From positions 1,521,805 to 1,585,804 of the forward strand of contig JBAXHT010000001.1 in assembly GCA_037138755.1 (NCBI GenBank): a stretch of 64,000 nt of DNA, written 5' to 3'. Each line of letters starts with the position of its first letter. Position 1 is the first letter of the stretch. Below the pieces are notes generated by a model. It was not told the DNA's origin and searched no databases. It saw only the letters and a program-made list of their open reading frames with translations. This document shows positions 8,984-18,019 of this stretch, one piece after another. Origin of the DNA: Armatimonadota bacterium (GTDB lineage: Bacteria > Armatimonadota > Fimbriimonadia > Fimbriimonadales > Fimbriimonadaceae). The position numbers and the translations under genes were made by a program.

Positions 8984-9895
8984 TTACGCCAAAAGTGCGC
9001 GGACAGATTCGACATCCTTCGCCATTTGCTCTTTCAGCGAATCGAGGGAAGGGAAGTTAAGCTCGGGTCGTAGGAAGTGTTCCAGCCGCAAACGAACATG
9101 TTTGCCGTACAGCGAGGCGCCAGGATAATCGAGTAGGAAGGCTTCAATCGAGCGAGGCCCGCCGCCAGCAGCAGGTCGCGTGCCTATGGCGAGCGCGGCG
9201 TTGAACGATTGCCCATCAAACATGATCCGAGCGGCGTAAACGCCGTCAGCAGGCAAGACTTGATCGAAGGACCGGGCGATGTTGGCGGTGGGGAATCCTA
9301 GGGTTCGTCCTAGCTTTTGACCGTGATCGACAAATCCCTGTATCTCAAATCCGCGTCCGAGCATTGCGTTGGCTTTCTCGAGATCACCTGAAGAGACGGC
9401 AGCCCGGATCAGCGAGGAAGACACCCGTTCTTCGCCCACTGAAAAGGCGGGCACTACGTCTGTATCCATCCGCTCCGAGAGCCAAGTAAGAGTGCCTTCG
9501 CGCCCGTTCCCCATCGCAAAATCGTGGCCGACCACAACCGTAGAAGCCCTAAGCTTTTCAACCAGAATTGTCCTGAAAAACTCGTCAGCACTCATCCGGC
9601 TCAGCCACGCGTTGAACGGCAGAACAACCGTTAACCCTACGCCGAGTCCCTGAAAGTGCTCAAGGTTCATCTTGAGAGAGGCGATGGCTTTCGGTGCCTT
9701 TGATGGGTTAAGTACAACCGATGGGTGTCGGTCAAATGTCACAACAATGGACGGTAACTCCTCGCGTCCAGCCCGAGCGACGGCCTCGGAGATGACAGCT
9801 TGATGACCCAAGTGGACCCCATCGAATGTTCCAATACAGACAACTGCACGAGTCCATTCGGGGCGCAATAGCTCGATTCCGAAATGAACTTGCAT
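8984..9895 (-). CDS. ribF: Bifunctional riboflavin kinase / FAD synthetase
   Basis: A 303-residue RibF of normal length. The FAD-synthetase nucleotidyltransferase motif GTFDGVHLGH is at 22-31, and the riboflavin-kinase motif GFPTANI near residue 200 starts the C-terminal domain. It converts riboflavin to FMN and then FAD in the cytoplasm. Its start shares an A with the upstream stop (TAATG at 9895), so it is translationally coupled to the small membrane protein gene and lies at the end of the flagellar transcript. Confidence 0.93.
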   Translation of the reverse strand: MQVHFGIELLRPEWTRAVVCIGTFDGVHLGHQAVISEAVARAGREELPSIVVTFDRHPSVVLNPSKAPKAIASLKMNLEHFQGLGVGLTVVLPFNAWLSRMSADEFFRTILVEKLRASTVVVGHDFAMGNGREGTLTWLSERMDTDVVPAFSVGEERVSSSLIRAAVSSGDLEKANAMLGRGFEIQGFVDHGQKLGRTLGFPTANIARSFDQVLPADGVYAARIMFDGQSFNAALAIGTRPAAGGGPRSIEAFLLDYPGASLYGKHVRLRLEHFLRPELNFPSLDSLKEQMAKDVESVRALLA

Positions 9896-10335
9896 TACAC
9901 TTTTCTCCTAAACGCAATCGGAATTGTGAGCAACCCAAACTGAGCAAGACCTACGGGCACAAGGGTTCCGATCTCCGTCCAGCTCGAGATGACGGCTAGC
10001 ATCGGTGGGACTCGAGAAGTCGAGGACTCGGCGGTAGTTAGGGCCGAGGCAAGGAACCAATTCACCAACCCCCAAACGACTGGGATTGTTACATTGAGAG
10101 GTGCCCGAAGTCGCGAGAATGGGACGAACGCAGGAACAAAGGCGGCAAGCAAAGCCACTGCACCGCATGCGGCTACCGGGCTACAAAGAGAAACAACGCG
10201 AGGCAACAACCCGTCTTCAACGGGAATCTGTTGAATCGCCCAAACAATGGCGACAAGAAGGCAAACTGAGCAGCAACCAAGAGCGAGGGCCACCCGGTCG
10301 GTAAAGCTAGCCGGGGAGGTCTTCGGGTCGGACAT
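9895..10335 (-). CDS. Small four-helix membrane protein of unknown function
   Basis: The start MSDPKTSP at 10335 is chosen because it overlaps the csrA end by 29 nt, while the longer frame to 10410 lies mostly inside csrA. The 146 residues hold about four hydrophobic segments (for example [18 protein letters not shown] and FLASAL). No family is recognised. Its position between csrA and ribF with coupling at both ends suggests constitutive co-expression; no function is inferred. Confidence 0.55.
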   Translation of the reverse strand: MSDPKTSPASFTDRVALALGCCSVCLLVAIVWAIQQIPVEDGLLPRVVSLCSPVAACGAVALLAAFVPAFVPFSRLRAPLNVTIPVVWGLVNWFLASALTTAESSTSRVPPMLAVISSWTEIGTLVPVGLAQFGLLTIPIAFRRKV

Positions 10336-10513
10336 CGGCGGCGCCGCGATTCTCCTCTGCAATTTGCTCGAAAATCTCTTTTCGGTGGACGGTGACGTCT
10401 CGGGGCGCACGGATACCTAGTCGGACTTGCTCTCCGCGCACTTCAAGGACGACGACCTCGATTCCATCTCCGATGACGATTGTCTGATTTACTTTTCTGG
10501 TGAGGACCAGCAT
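10307..10513 (-). CDS. csrA: Carbon storage regulator CsrA
   Basis: A 68-residue CsrA starting [18 protein letters not shown], with the conserved [15 protein letters not shown] in the second half. It binds GGA-containing mRNA leaders as a dimer to control translation, notably of flagellin in flagellated bacteria. A strong AGGAGGG Shine-Dalgarno precedes the ATG. It lies 36 nt downstream of fliW, whose product binds and inhibits CsrA in Bacillus and Campylobacter, so the pair likely forms the flagellin checkpoint here. Confidence 0.95.
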   Translation of the reverse strand: MLVLTRKVNQTIVIGDGIEVVVLEVRGEQVRLGIRAPRDVTVHRKEIFEQIAEENRGAADVRPEDLPG

Positions 10514-10549
10514 CTGTCTGCCCTCCTTGGCATCCTCGTCCGGGGCAAC

Positions 10550-11008
10550 CTATGCCGCCAACTTTTGTGCAGGCGCAGACTGCTCCGAAAAGATCGGATG
10601 TCGCATAGTATACGCTTCATTGTCCAAAACGACCTGTTTTCCTCGTTTTGTATCCAAATTGATCAAGATTGGCGCAGCAAGGTTTGCGGTTGCCTTTTTC
10701 GGTTCCCCGACGGGAATTGCAGAAGTGACAAAAATCCCGAAGTCTGCACCGCTCATGAGTCCGAGCTGATTAGCGTCAAAGTCGCTGACCTCGGGATCGT
10801 AGTCATCAAAGAACGCAGCAGGATCCGCGATCAGGAAAGCGAGCGAAGAGTCTTGAGCCGACTGGAGCCAGCTGAATGGACTTCCGGGCTTGCTCGGAAC
10901 CATCAGAAACTCTGTTGATTCGCCAAAGCCGATCAATCCCCCCTCAAGGGTGATGACGTCGGAAGGTGAAAATTCGATGCTGCCGAAACGAGTATGGGTA
11001 AGGATCAT
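10550..11008 (-). CDS. fliW: Flagellar assembly factor FliW
   Basis: A 152-residue protein starting MILTHTRFGSIEFSPSDVI with the FliW hallmark LEGGLIGFGE (about 21-30). FliW binds flagellin and, when free, antagonises CsrA. It follows flgL by 5 nt and precedes csrA, the commonest arrangement for this pair. Length and sequence are normal for the family. Confidence 0.93.
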   Translation of the reverse strand: MILTHTRFGSIEFSPSDVITLEGGLIGFGESTEFLMVPSKPGSPFSWLQSAQDSSLAFLIADPAAFFDDYDPEVSDFDANQLGLMSGADFGIFVTSAIPVGEPKKATANLAAPILINLDTKRGKQVVLDNEAYTMRHPIFSEQSAPAQKLAA

Positions 11009-11013
11009 GGTTG

Positions 11014-11895
11014 CTATTTGAGGTAGTTCAACAAGCTGAGCCCAAATCCTTGGCTCATGACTTGAAGGGATGCCTGGTAGGCAGTTTCGGCGCTCTTATA
11101 CTCCATGATCGCCTGAGAAAGGTCCACATCTTCGATGTCGGAGATGCTGCTTGTGAGTTCTTCAATTCGACGCGAATGGTCGTTTTGGAAGGACTCAACA
11201 CTTTTTGCCCGCGTTCCAACATCTCCTCGGAGATTGTTGAGTTGCGAGATGCCGTCTTGGACGGCCTTGATACTCACGTCGCTAATGGTCGAAGTGCTTC
11301 CGCCTTCGAGATTGGTTTTTAGCTGATCAAGCGTTGTGTAGAGGGTTGTGAAAAGCTGTTGAGCGTCGGCATTGATTGTGATCGAGTCGCTTGCGCTTGC
11401 CTCAACCTTCATCGTTCCTGAGTTGCCCTTGTAGGTAATGCCAGTTGTGGTGATGTTGAATGGCTGGGTGTCGGTCGCCGTCCCTGAGAATAAGTAGCCA
11501 CCAGTCGGCCCCTTGCTGTTCGCAAGGCTGAGAACTTGATCGCGAATCGTTTGGACTTCCGCCGCCATCGCCCGACGAGCATCGATGGATGTCGTTGCCG
11601 TTGCACCAGAAACGGCCAAAGAGTTAGCGCGGTTCAACAGATTTCCAACTTCACTTAGCGAGCTTTCGCTGGTCTTGAGCCAAGTCTCGGCTCGGTTTAA
11701 GTTGGTCTTGTACTGTTCGATCGATGCCTTGACGCCGCGCATTGTTAGCACGTCGCTTAGTCCTCGAGGATCGTCGCTCAACGTATTGATGCGCTTGCCT
11801 GAACTCACGCGCTGCTGAGCAACACGGTAGTTATCGCCCGCAGTGTTCATCTTGCTACGCATCGTCTCAAATTGATAGTTCGTGCTTACTCGCAT
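11014..11895 (-). CDS. flgL: Flagellar hook-associated protein 3 (hook-filament junction)
   Basis: A 293-residue flagellin-like protein. The N-terminus MRVSTNYQFETMRSKM and VSSGKRINTLSDDP match the FlgL/flagellin N-terminal coil, and the C-terminal SQAIMEYKSAETAYQASLQV matches the C-terminal coil. It forms the second junction layer between hook and filament. It has its own strong AGGAGG Shine-Dalgarno and a 69-nt gap from flgK, so a separate promoter is possible. Confidence 0.93.
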   Translation of the reverse strand: MRVSTNYQFETMRSKMNTAGDNYRVAQQRVSSGKRINTLSDDPRGLSDVLTMRGVKASIEQYKTNLNRAETWLKTSESSLSEVGNLLNRANSLAVSGATATTSIDARRAMAAEVQTIRDQVLSLANSKGPTGGYLFSGTATDTQPFNITTTGITYKGNSGTMKVEASASDSITINADAQQLFTTLYTTLDQLKTNLEGGSTSTISDVSIKAVQDGISQLNNLRGDVGTRAKSVESFQNDHSRRIEELTSSISDIEDVDLSQAIMEYKSAETAYQASLQVMSQGFGLSLLNYLK

Positions 11896-11964
11896 TCAAA
11901 AGCCTCCTATTCAGAATCATCGGTAAATTCGCTGGGTAATCCTTAGTCATTTATCCCGGTTCGT

Positions 11965-13353
11965 TTATCGTTTCAACATATTGATGAGATCGCTGAGCGT
12001 TTCATCCATCACGCTTAAGACCTTTGCGGATGCCTGATAGCTGCGCTGGAACTGTTGAAGATTCGCGAGTTCGTCGTCGAGATTCACTCCACTGACGTCC
12101 TGAACTTGTGACTCGACTTGTTCGCCGAGCGCGTACGCGGTATCGCGATCATTCTTGGCGGTGGCGATATCGCGCCCTACCGTCGCCAGCAACGTTGAAA
12201 AGTAGCCGCGCGTCGACTGTCCGCCAAGACCTGCGACGGTTTGGTCACGAAGCTTAGACATTGCAGTCGCGATCGTTCCATCGCCAGCCGCGCTGGTGGT
12301 ACCGGTGACAAGCAGGGCTGGATTCGTCTCTACTGCAGAATCGACGTAGAGATTCGCAGCCCCGAGGATCGGGGTCGTGGCGTTGTCGGAAAAGAAGAAT
12401 CCCCCGGCCGCCCCGGAGTTTGTGACACCACTTTGGTGGAGACTGTTTACTTGGGAACGAATTGTGTTTGCCAGGCTATCAAGCTGGGTCATGTACTGTG
12501 CAACATCACCCAGACCATCGAACTGACCTTTGAGGACTCCCCCCGAGATGGGCCAATTTGTCGCACCGCCATCATTCACAGTGCTCGTCGAAGCGTTAAA
12601 GTTTGTTGGGAACTGCCGCGCACCGACTTGATCGACGAGCGGCAAGCTTCCGACAAACACCGAAAGGCTATTGTCGCTACTCAGATTGGTGTCGATGTTG
12701 ACGAGCTTTGAGAGTTCGGCTACCGCCTGATCTCGTTGATCCATTAGGTCGTTGGGAAGCCCACCTCCAGCGATATTGGCTCGGATGTCAGAGTTGAGCT
12801 TGCCGATCTGATCAGCGTAACTTTGAATCTGAGTAATTGTATCGGTGACTCCCTTAGTCTGAGAATCTGAAACGGCTTTGAGGTCGCTGTACGCCGTTCT
12901 GACTTTTGTCGAGAGGTCCCGGGCTGAAGCAATAACGGCTTGCCGATTTGTTGTGGACGAGGGATCGTTTGCGAGCGATGACCACGAGTTGTAAAATGAA
13001 TCCAACGCGGAGCTGATGCCTTTGCCGGAAACATCCAAAAACGATGACTGGACTCTTTCGAGCAAACTGAGTCCTGCTTCGGATCGGCCTTGATCGCCGT
13101 TGATGTCCTGCCGGCGTGACTCTAAGAAGGTATCTCTTGCCCGGCTAATTTGAACAAGATTGACCCCGGATCCTAGATTAATGTTTCGCCCGGCACTGTA
13201 GGTGTTCGGAATGCCAACCGCAAGCTCCGCTCGCTGACGCGAATAGCCCTGCGTATTGACGTTAGCAATGTTGTGACCGGTCGTATCGAGAGAGCGCTGG
13301 AAAGCATTAAGCGCGCGTCTCGAAGTTTCGATCCCCTGAAATGGACTTGGCAT
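11965..13353 (-). CDS. flgK: Flagellar hook-associated protein 1
   Basis: A 462-residue FlgK. The rod/hook N-terminal motif LDTTGHNIANVNTQGYSRQR and the C-terminal QQFQRSYQASAKVLSVMDE are both clear. It is exported by the flagellar type III system and forms the first junction layer at the hook tip. It follows the FlgN-like chaperone gene by 14 nt, the usual pairing. Confidence 0.93.
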   Translation of the reverse strand: MPSPFQGIETSRRALNAFQRSLDTTGHNIANVNTQGYSRQRAELAVGIPNTYSAGRNINLGSGVNLVQISRARDTFLESRRQDINGDQGRSEAGLSLLERVQSSFLDVSGKGISSALDSFYNSWSSLANDPSSTTNRQAVIASARDLSTKVRTAYSDLKAVSDSQTKGVTDTITQIQSYADQIGKLNSDIRANIAGGGLPNDLMDQRDQAVAELSKLVNIDTNLSSDNSLSVFVGSLPLVDQVGARQFPTNFNASTSTVNDGGATNWPISGGVLKGQFDGLGDVAQYMTQLDSLANTIRSQVNSLHQSGVTNSGAAGGFFFSDNATTPILGAANLYVDSAVETNPALLVTGTTSAAGDGTIATAMSKLRDQTVAGLGGQSTRGYFSTLLATVGRDIATAKNDRDTAYALGEQVESQVQDVSGVNLDDELANLQQFQRSYQASAKVLSVMDETLSDLINMLKR

Positions 13354-13367
13354 TGTTAATCTCCTCC

Positions 13368-13847
13368 CTAAGCAGCTGCATCAACCAAGATCGACTTCGA
13401 TCCTGAAGGTCGCCCTCTATATGGCCCCGATCCTTCGGTGGCTGCTCGAGCGATGAGCGTGAGTGTGCCGTTGATGTATGTCATCTCGCTCTCAATCAGC
13501 TTTCGGTTCTTCGACATCACATCTTGGATCCGCTGGGCTCCCACTAGGACCTTGTTCGCAGTGGCCTGTATGATTGCCGCCTCGTCCTTTTCTAGAACGG
13601 CGACGAGACCTCGAAGGCTTGGCGTTGGTGCGCCAAGCTCTTCGGCCAGCCTCTTTGCCTCATCCATTGCCTTGGCATCAATTGTCCGAACATTGGCGAG
13701 TTGCGCTTCCAATTCAGGTCGGATGCGTTCGACTCGTTCGACATCTCGCAATGTCACCGCGACGGTTTGCTCATGAAGCGTCAGCAGAAGCGCGTCGGAC
13801 GCCTTCAGCCATTCGGCCCATGTGGTTTGTAGAGTTTTTGTTCTCAT
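13368..13847 (-). CDS. flgN: FlgN-type flagellar export chaperone
   Basis: A 159-residue, mostly alpha-helical protein with a long coiled-coil-like body. Its size, composition and position directly before flgK fit FlgN, the chaperone for FlgK and FlgL. The C-terminal tail (GSGPYRGRPSGSKSIL) is flexible, like the substrate-binding end of FlgN. Sequence conservation is low in this family, so the call rests partly on context. It overlaps the flgJ-like gene by 4 nt (ATGA). Confidence 0.75.
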   Translation of the reverse strand: MRTKTLQTTWAEWLKASDALLLTLHEQTVAVTLRDVERVERIRPELEAQLANVRTIDAKAMDEAKRLAEELGAPTPSLRGLVAVLEKDEAAIIQATANKVLVGAQRIQDVMSKNRKLIESEMTYINGTLTLIARAATEGSGPYRGRPSGSKSILVDAAA

Positions 13848-14182
13848 GCTTTCTTCTCGATCTGTGATTCAGGGGTCTTGTTGGAGCGGGCGTTTTTGAT
13901 GGCCTGTTGGGCCGCCATTGGCGCCACGCTTCGATATATTGTCTTGCTGATTCCTAGCTGTCCGCTTTCAGCGAGCATGTCGGAAAGATTCTGTTCGAAC
14001 ATGTCCTTGTACACTCCGGCACCTGGAACATCGCTACCGAACAGTCCCTTCTTGCCGCCCATCTGTTGGATGAGCGACTTGAACATGAACGCTTCGAGTC
14101 CGTCAGATGCCTTCTTCAGCTTTGCGAGGTCCTTGCTGGCAAGGATGGCTGGTTTCAGCGCATTCGTGATTTCAAGATTCAT
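13844..14182 (-). CDS. flgJ: Rod-binding protein, FlgJ N-terminal domain only
   Basis: The 112 residues match the rod-binding domain of FlgJ: LKKASDGLEAFMFKSLIQQM, then GAGVYKDMFEQNLSDMLAESGQLGISK. The C-terminal muramidase of enterobacterial FlgJ is absent, as in many phyla, so another enzyme must open the wall. It overlaps flgI and flgN by 4 nt each, indicating translational coupling. Confidence 0.88.
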   Translation of the reverse strand: MNLEITNALKPAILASKDLAKLKKASDGLEAFMFKSLIQQMGGKKGLFGSDVPGAGVYKDMFEQNLSDMLAESGQLGISKTIYRSVAPMAAQQAIKNARSNKTPESQIEKKA

Positions 14183-15378
14183 TGGATGATCAGCCTCGCT
14201 TTGAGGGCGCCCTGCTGGCGCAGGAGCTGGAGAATGTTGATGATGTCGTTCGCCTTCAGCCGGAGCTCTTGGAAGATCCGGGCGAGGTCGGCGACTGTGG
14301 TGTTTGGAGCCAGGACCGCGACGTCTGCCTCACCTTGATTTGCGTTCACCCTTTGGTTTGCAACCACTTCTGTGGTGCCTTTTGAGAAGGGATTTGGCTG
14401 GCTCACGCTGACCTGCTCCTGAATTTCGACGCTGATCGAACCTACGGCGATGACGCTGGGGGCAATCTTTACGTTTCCGCCGATTGTGATCGCACCTGAC
14501 TTCTCGTTGATGATGACAATTGCAGCGTTGTCCACGTTGACGGTCATCTCCTCTAATCTAGCCATTGTTGTGATCGGATTTACGCCCTTCGGTGCATTGA
14601 CCGAGATTGTCTGTCCGTTCTCGGCGACCGCATTTAGCTCGGGATACTTTTTGTTGATCATTTCCTGAATTCGGCTTGCTGTGGTGAGATCGGAGTCCAT
14701 CAGTTCGAGATACATCTTCCCGTCGTAGACGAGTTTTGTGGGTGCCCCGCGTTCGACGATTCCGCCGTTGGGGACGCGACCGACGGTCATGAATCCGGTT
14801 GTGCTCTGGTTTCCTCCAGCAGCGGCTCCAAAGCCGCTGATGCTGACCGAACCTTGGGCGATGGTGTAGATCGTCTCGTTGTCGCCAACCGCATAGAGCT
14901 CAGTTCGCAGCAACGTTCCGCCGCGTAAGCTCTGAGCATCGCCTGCTGAAGAGACGGTGACATCGAGCTGCTGACCGTTTGTAGTGAAGGCGGGAAGCTC
15001 GGCAGTAACAACGACCCAGGCCGCATTCTTCGGCTCCATGTTTGAAAGTTGAGCGTCCATATTGATGCTCTTTAGGTAGTTGGACAGAGCTGCCGCGGCT
15101 TGCGGGTTTCGGCGGGTGTCGCCGGTGCCGGCAAGGCCGATGACGAGCCCGAATCCCATGAGCTGGTTACCCCGAATCCCCCGGAAGCGAGAGATGTCCT
15201 TGAGGCGAACGGATACTCCGTTCTTCTCGTCGAGATTCATCATTTTCACCCGACGGTCGAGTTCGCCTTGGCTGGTCTTCGGTTCGTCAATCTTGCCGCT
15301 GGGCTTGACCAAAGGAACGTTCTGAGCCGTACCAATACAGGCCGCAGCGAGGAGCAAAATAGATGATATGAGCCTCAT
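14179..15378 (-). CDS. flgI: Flagellar P-ring protein
   Basis: The start at 15378 is preferred: it gives a signal peptide (MRLISSILLLAAACIGTAQ) and a TAATG junction with flgH. The 399-residue product carries the FlgI core SRFRGIRGNQLMGFGLVIGL and GTGDTRRNPQ, and ends with IINILQLLRQQGALKARLII. It assembles the periplasmic P ring around the rod with FlgA as chaperone. Its presence shows a diderm envelope. Confidence 0.94.
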   Translation of the reverse strand: MRLISSILLLAAACIGTAQNVPLVKPSGKIDEPKTSQGELDRRVKMMNLDEKNGVSVRLKDISRFRGIRGNQLMGFGLVIGLAGTGDTRRNPQAAAALSNYLKSINMDAQLSNMEPKNAAWVVVTAELPAFTTNGQQLDVTVSSAGDAQSLRGGTLLRTELYAVGDNETIYTIAQGSVSISGFGAAAGGNQSTTGFMTVGRVPNGGIVERGAPTKLVYDGKMYLELMDSDLTTASRIQEMINKKYPELNAVAENGQTISVNAPKGVNPITTMARLEEMTVNVDNAAIVIINEKSGAITIGGNVKIAPSVIAVGSISVEIQEQVSVSQPNPFSKGTTEVVANQRVNANQGEADVAVLAPNTTVADLARIFQELRLKANDIINILQLLRQQGALKARLIIQ

Positions 15379-15998
15379 TAGAACAACCAATCCATCAGCT
15401 TCGTGACAAAGCCGCGTCGTTGCCGCTGGTAGATCATTCCGATGCCTTCGGATTTGATTTCGGCGTTAGCGAGGTTCTCGCTTAGTAGCGTGTTATCCAG
15501 CCGAATATCGTCGAGTCGGCACGTCCCGGTGAGGGTCATCTGCTGGGTGTCGCGGTTGATCTTAACGGCCCTGGTTCCCTCGACAACAAACACTCCGTTC
15601 GGCATGATTTGCTTGATGGTCACTGACATACGGGCCGAGAGCTTATTCGTCTGCGAAGACGTTCCCTGGGATTGCATTTGACTATCAGCAGATGTGCTTC
15701 CTCCAGAAAGAAGCGTGTTGACCAGACCAACTCCGAGCCAGTTGGCTAGGGGAATATTGTTTGGCCCGACTTTGTTATCGTCCTTCTTGCTGTTCTGCAT
15801 GTTCGCCTGGTACTGACCATTTGATGACTCACTGATGATGACGGTCAGGATGTCTCCCACCTTCCGTGCGTTTCGGGTTTGAAACAGAGGCTTGTATGCT
15901 TTGGGAGTTAGAGATCCGAAAGTCTCGTCTGTTGTTGTCGTTTGTTGGCTGTAGGCAACGAACGGAAGCAGTGCCAAGAGTAGGAGAGTCTTTTTCAT
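15378..15998 (-). CDS. flgH: Flagellar L-ring protein
   Basis: A 206-residue FlgH with the conserved core GDILTVIISESS and the C-terminal GIIRPxDI-like region RLDDIRLDNTLLSENLANAEI. It forms the outer-membrane ring. The signal peptide MKKTLLLLALLPFVAYSQ lacks the lipobox cysteine found in enterobacterial FlgH, so anchoring must differ. It overlaps flgA by 4 nt (ATGA) and flgI by 1 nt (TAATG). Confidence 0.92.
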   Translation of the reverse strand: MKKTLLLLALLPFVAYSQQTTTTDETFGSLTPKAYKPLFQTRNARKVGDILTVIISESSNGQYQANMQNSKKDDNKVGPNNIPLANWLGVGLVNTLLSGGSTSADSQMQSQGTSSQTNKLSARMSVTIKQIMPNGVFVVEGTRAVKINRDTQQMTLTGTCRLDDIRLDNTLLSENLANAEIKSEGIGMIYQRQRRGFVTKLMDWLF

Positions 15999-17143
15999 AG
16001 TCGCACCTCAACGGTGTTATTAGCGAGCAATATGCCGGTCTGGAGAGCTCCGGTGTCTGTTTTCACAGTCACCTTTTGACCTAGATAAGCGGTTCCTTGA
16101 GCTTTGCCCTTCACCACCACCGTGGCGGAGGCAGAGATCATCTTTAACTTCACGTCATCGCCGAGTTTGACTTGGGGGATGTTGCCCGTGCCGTACATCA
16201 AATTGAGCGAAGTCGAGAGCTTTTTGTCGACTGAGATATCCACGGTTACCGAAAGCTGGTTATCGCGAATTTGGAGGTTAGAGGCTTCGACCGAAGATGC
16301 GCCGACGGGTACGGGAACGGCGAATTGCCGAGTACGGAGTTCCAAATCAACATCGATTCCGAACTTCTTTTTGAAAGCATCTGAGACGGTTTGGTTGATT
16401 GATTCGATGGTAACGGATTGGCTCTTTCGAGCGACCTTTGCTCCGCCGGGAACGGTGATTTGAACCGTGCGAACATCAATTTGGGCCGCCGCAATGTGAG
16501 CACGAATCGTCGCCGTCGTTAGTGTCCGTGCCGCGCCAAAGTAAGGCGCGCGCCCCAGGTCGATGCCCTTCAGAGTCTTTACTAACGTGGGATCCCCGCT
16601 GATCTCCGCCACGGACTCCAGCGAGACGGATTCTCCTTCAACAAGGCTGTCCGGGCGGACCGTGACTTCGGCTGTTGGAGACAAAAAGGCGCTACCTGCG
16701 GTACCGCTGGTCTTCGGTTTCGTGGGAGCTTTCGCTGCGGTTCGCTCAGGACGAATGACGCCTGCACTTCCATCGCCGGGGTTTGTCAAGCTTGGCTTCG
16801 AGAGCGTAGAAAGCATTGAATCAAAGTTGATGAAGCTGGGCTTGTCTTTGAAGACGGCAAGCACAATGCGTCCGATGGTCTTCGGAGTTGTTCCGACGAC
16901 CGCTGTGATCTCGCCGTCCAGAGAGCAACTGAGAGACGAGGTTCCGGCGGGTGCGAAAATCTTCGGAGCTAGGATGGAACCATCGGCGGCAACGAGACCC
17001 TTTGGCGACGAGACCAGCATCGCGGAGCGAGCGTAGAGGAGATTGGCGCCACGTGTAAATCGAAGGTATCCCTCGCCATCGACTTTGATCGAGAGCGATG
17101 GCACCGGAGCCAAGATGACTACAGAAAGAAGAGTTGAGATCAT
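15995..17143 (-). CDS. flgA: FlgA-type P-ring chaperone with an N-terminal FlgG-like domain
   Basis: The C-terminal part (about 230-382) is FlgA: a SAF/ChapFlgA region with VKLGDDVKLKM, GTAYLGQKVTVKT and an ending VEVRL. At 382 residues it is far longer than typical FlgA (about 220-250). The extra N-terminal part (about 19-98) aligns with the mid-domain of FlgG in the same operon: VDGEGYLRFTRG, GLVAADGSILAPKI and GRIVLAVF match VVGEGFFQVLKP, GTLVTSSGYKLQPEI and GQITLAVF. A Pro/Thr-rich linker joins them. FlgA assists P-ring assembly in the periplasm; the extra domain may contact the distal rod (inference). Confidence 0.82.
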   Translation of the reverse strand: MISTLLSVVILAPVPSLSIKVDGEGYLRFTRGANLLYARSAMLVSSPKGLVAADGSILAPKIFAPAGTSSLSCSLDGEITAVVGTTPKTIGRIVLAVFKDKPSFINFDSMLSTLSKPSLTNPGDGSAGVIRPERTAAKAPTKPKTSGTAGSAFLSPTAEVTVRPDSLVEGESVSLESVAEISGDPTLVKTLKGIDLGRAPYFGAARTLTTATIRAHIAAAQIDVRTVQITVPGGAKVARKSQSVTIESINQTVSDAFKKKFGIDVDLELRTRQFAVPVPVGASSVEASNLQIRDNQLSVTVDISVDKKLSTSLNLMYGTGNIPQVKLGDDVKLKMISASATVVVKGKAQGTAYLGQKVTVKTDTGALQTGILLANNTVEVRL

Positions 17144-17146
17144 GGA

Positions 17147-17935
17147 TTACCTCTTGAGCGTGTTGAGGGTCTGGAGCATGTCGTCGGAGGTTTGGATCGC
17201 CTTCGAGTTGATCTCATAGGCTCGTTGAGCAGAGATCATACGGACCATTTCCTCGACAACCGAAACGTTTGAACCTTCTAGGTAGCCGGCCATTAATCCG
17301 CCAGCACCCGCGGTCTCGGGTGGAACGATGGTCGCGGTTCCCGAAGCGGTGCTCTCTGCCCACATGTTGCCGCCGATTCGGCTCAGACCTGCTGGGTTGG
17401 GGAAGACAGCAAGCGTGATTTGACCGATGCTGACCGGTGTGCTACTATCCGATGTAGTCGCTTCGACGTTTCCGGCTTTGCCGATGCTTACGGAAACTGT
17501 GTTCGCCGGAACAACGATCTCTGGTTGAAGCTTGTAGCCGCTGCTTGTCACCAGCGTGCCGGTTGCGTCTCGCTTAAAGCTTCCGTCTCGGGTGTAAGCA
17601 AAAGTGCCGTCTGGCTTAAGGACTTGGAAGAACCCTTCGCCGACTACCATCACGTCGGTTGAGTTGTTAGTGTTCAGAGCTGCGCCTTGCGCGAAGTCGT
17701 TTGCAGTTGCAGAGTTGGTAGCACCCAGACCGTACTGAACGCCGCCTGGTGTCTTCTGATTGTTACCAATAGAGGTTCCGCCAGCTTGCACGGTTTGATA
17801 GATCAGATCCTGAAATTCGGCGCGTTGATGTTTAAAGCCCGTGGTGTTGGCGTTAGCGAGGTTGTTTGAGATGACGTCGAGGTTCAGTTGCTGAGCAACC
17901 ATTCCGGTGGCGGAGGTATTGAGTGATCTTAACAT
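17147..17935 (-). CDS. flgG: Flagellar distal rod protein
   Basis: A 262-residue FlgG, the usual length. N-terminus MLRSLNTSATGMVAQQLNLD, the motif VISNNLANANTTGFKHQRAE, mid-domain VVGEGFFQVLKPDG, and the C-terminal YLEGSNVSVVEEMVRMISAQ are all present. It builds the distal rod of the flagellar basal body. It ends 3 nt before the flgA start. Confidence 0.95.
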   Translation of the reverse strand: MLRSLNTSATGMVAQQLNLDVISNNLANANTTGFKHQRAEFQDLIYQTVQAGGTSIGNNQKTPGGVQYGLGATNSATANDFAQGAALNTNNSTDVMVVGEGFFQVLKPDGTFAYTRDGSFKRDATGTLVTSSGYKLQPEIVVPANTVSVSIGKAGNVEATTSDSSTPVSIGQITLAVFPNPAGLSRIGGNMWAESTASGTATIVPPETAGAGGLMAGYLEGSNVSVVEEMVRMISAQRAYEINSKAIQTSDDMLQTLNTLKR

Positions 17936-18019
17936 GATGTCTGATGGTCATTCTTTGCCTTCCTTTGCGTGTTTCAAGCCTCGCATCCTGCTCAGCCTTT
18001 CGTCGTCACCGATTGGTTA

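Noticed and set aside
11896-11964. FliA-type promoter upstream of flgL
   Set aside because: An ACCGATGA-like -10 is present, but the spacing to a TAAG-like -35 is about 17 nt and the match is too weak.
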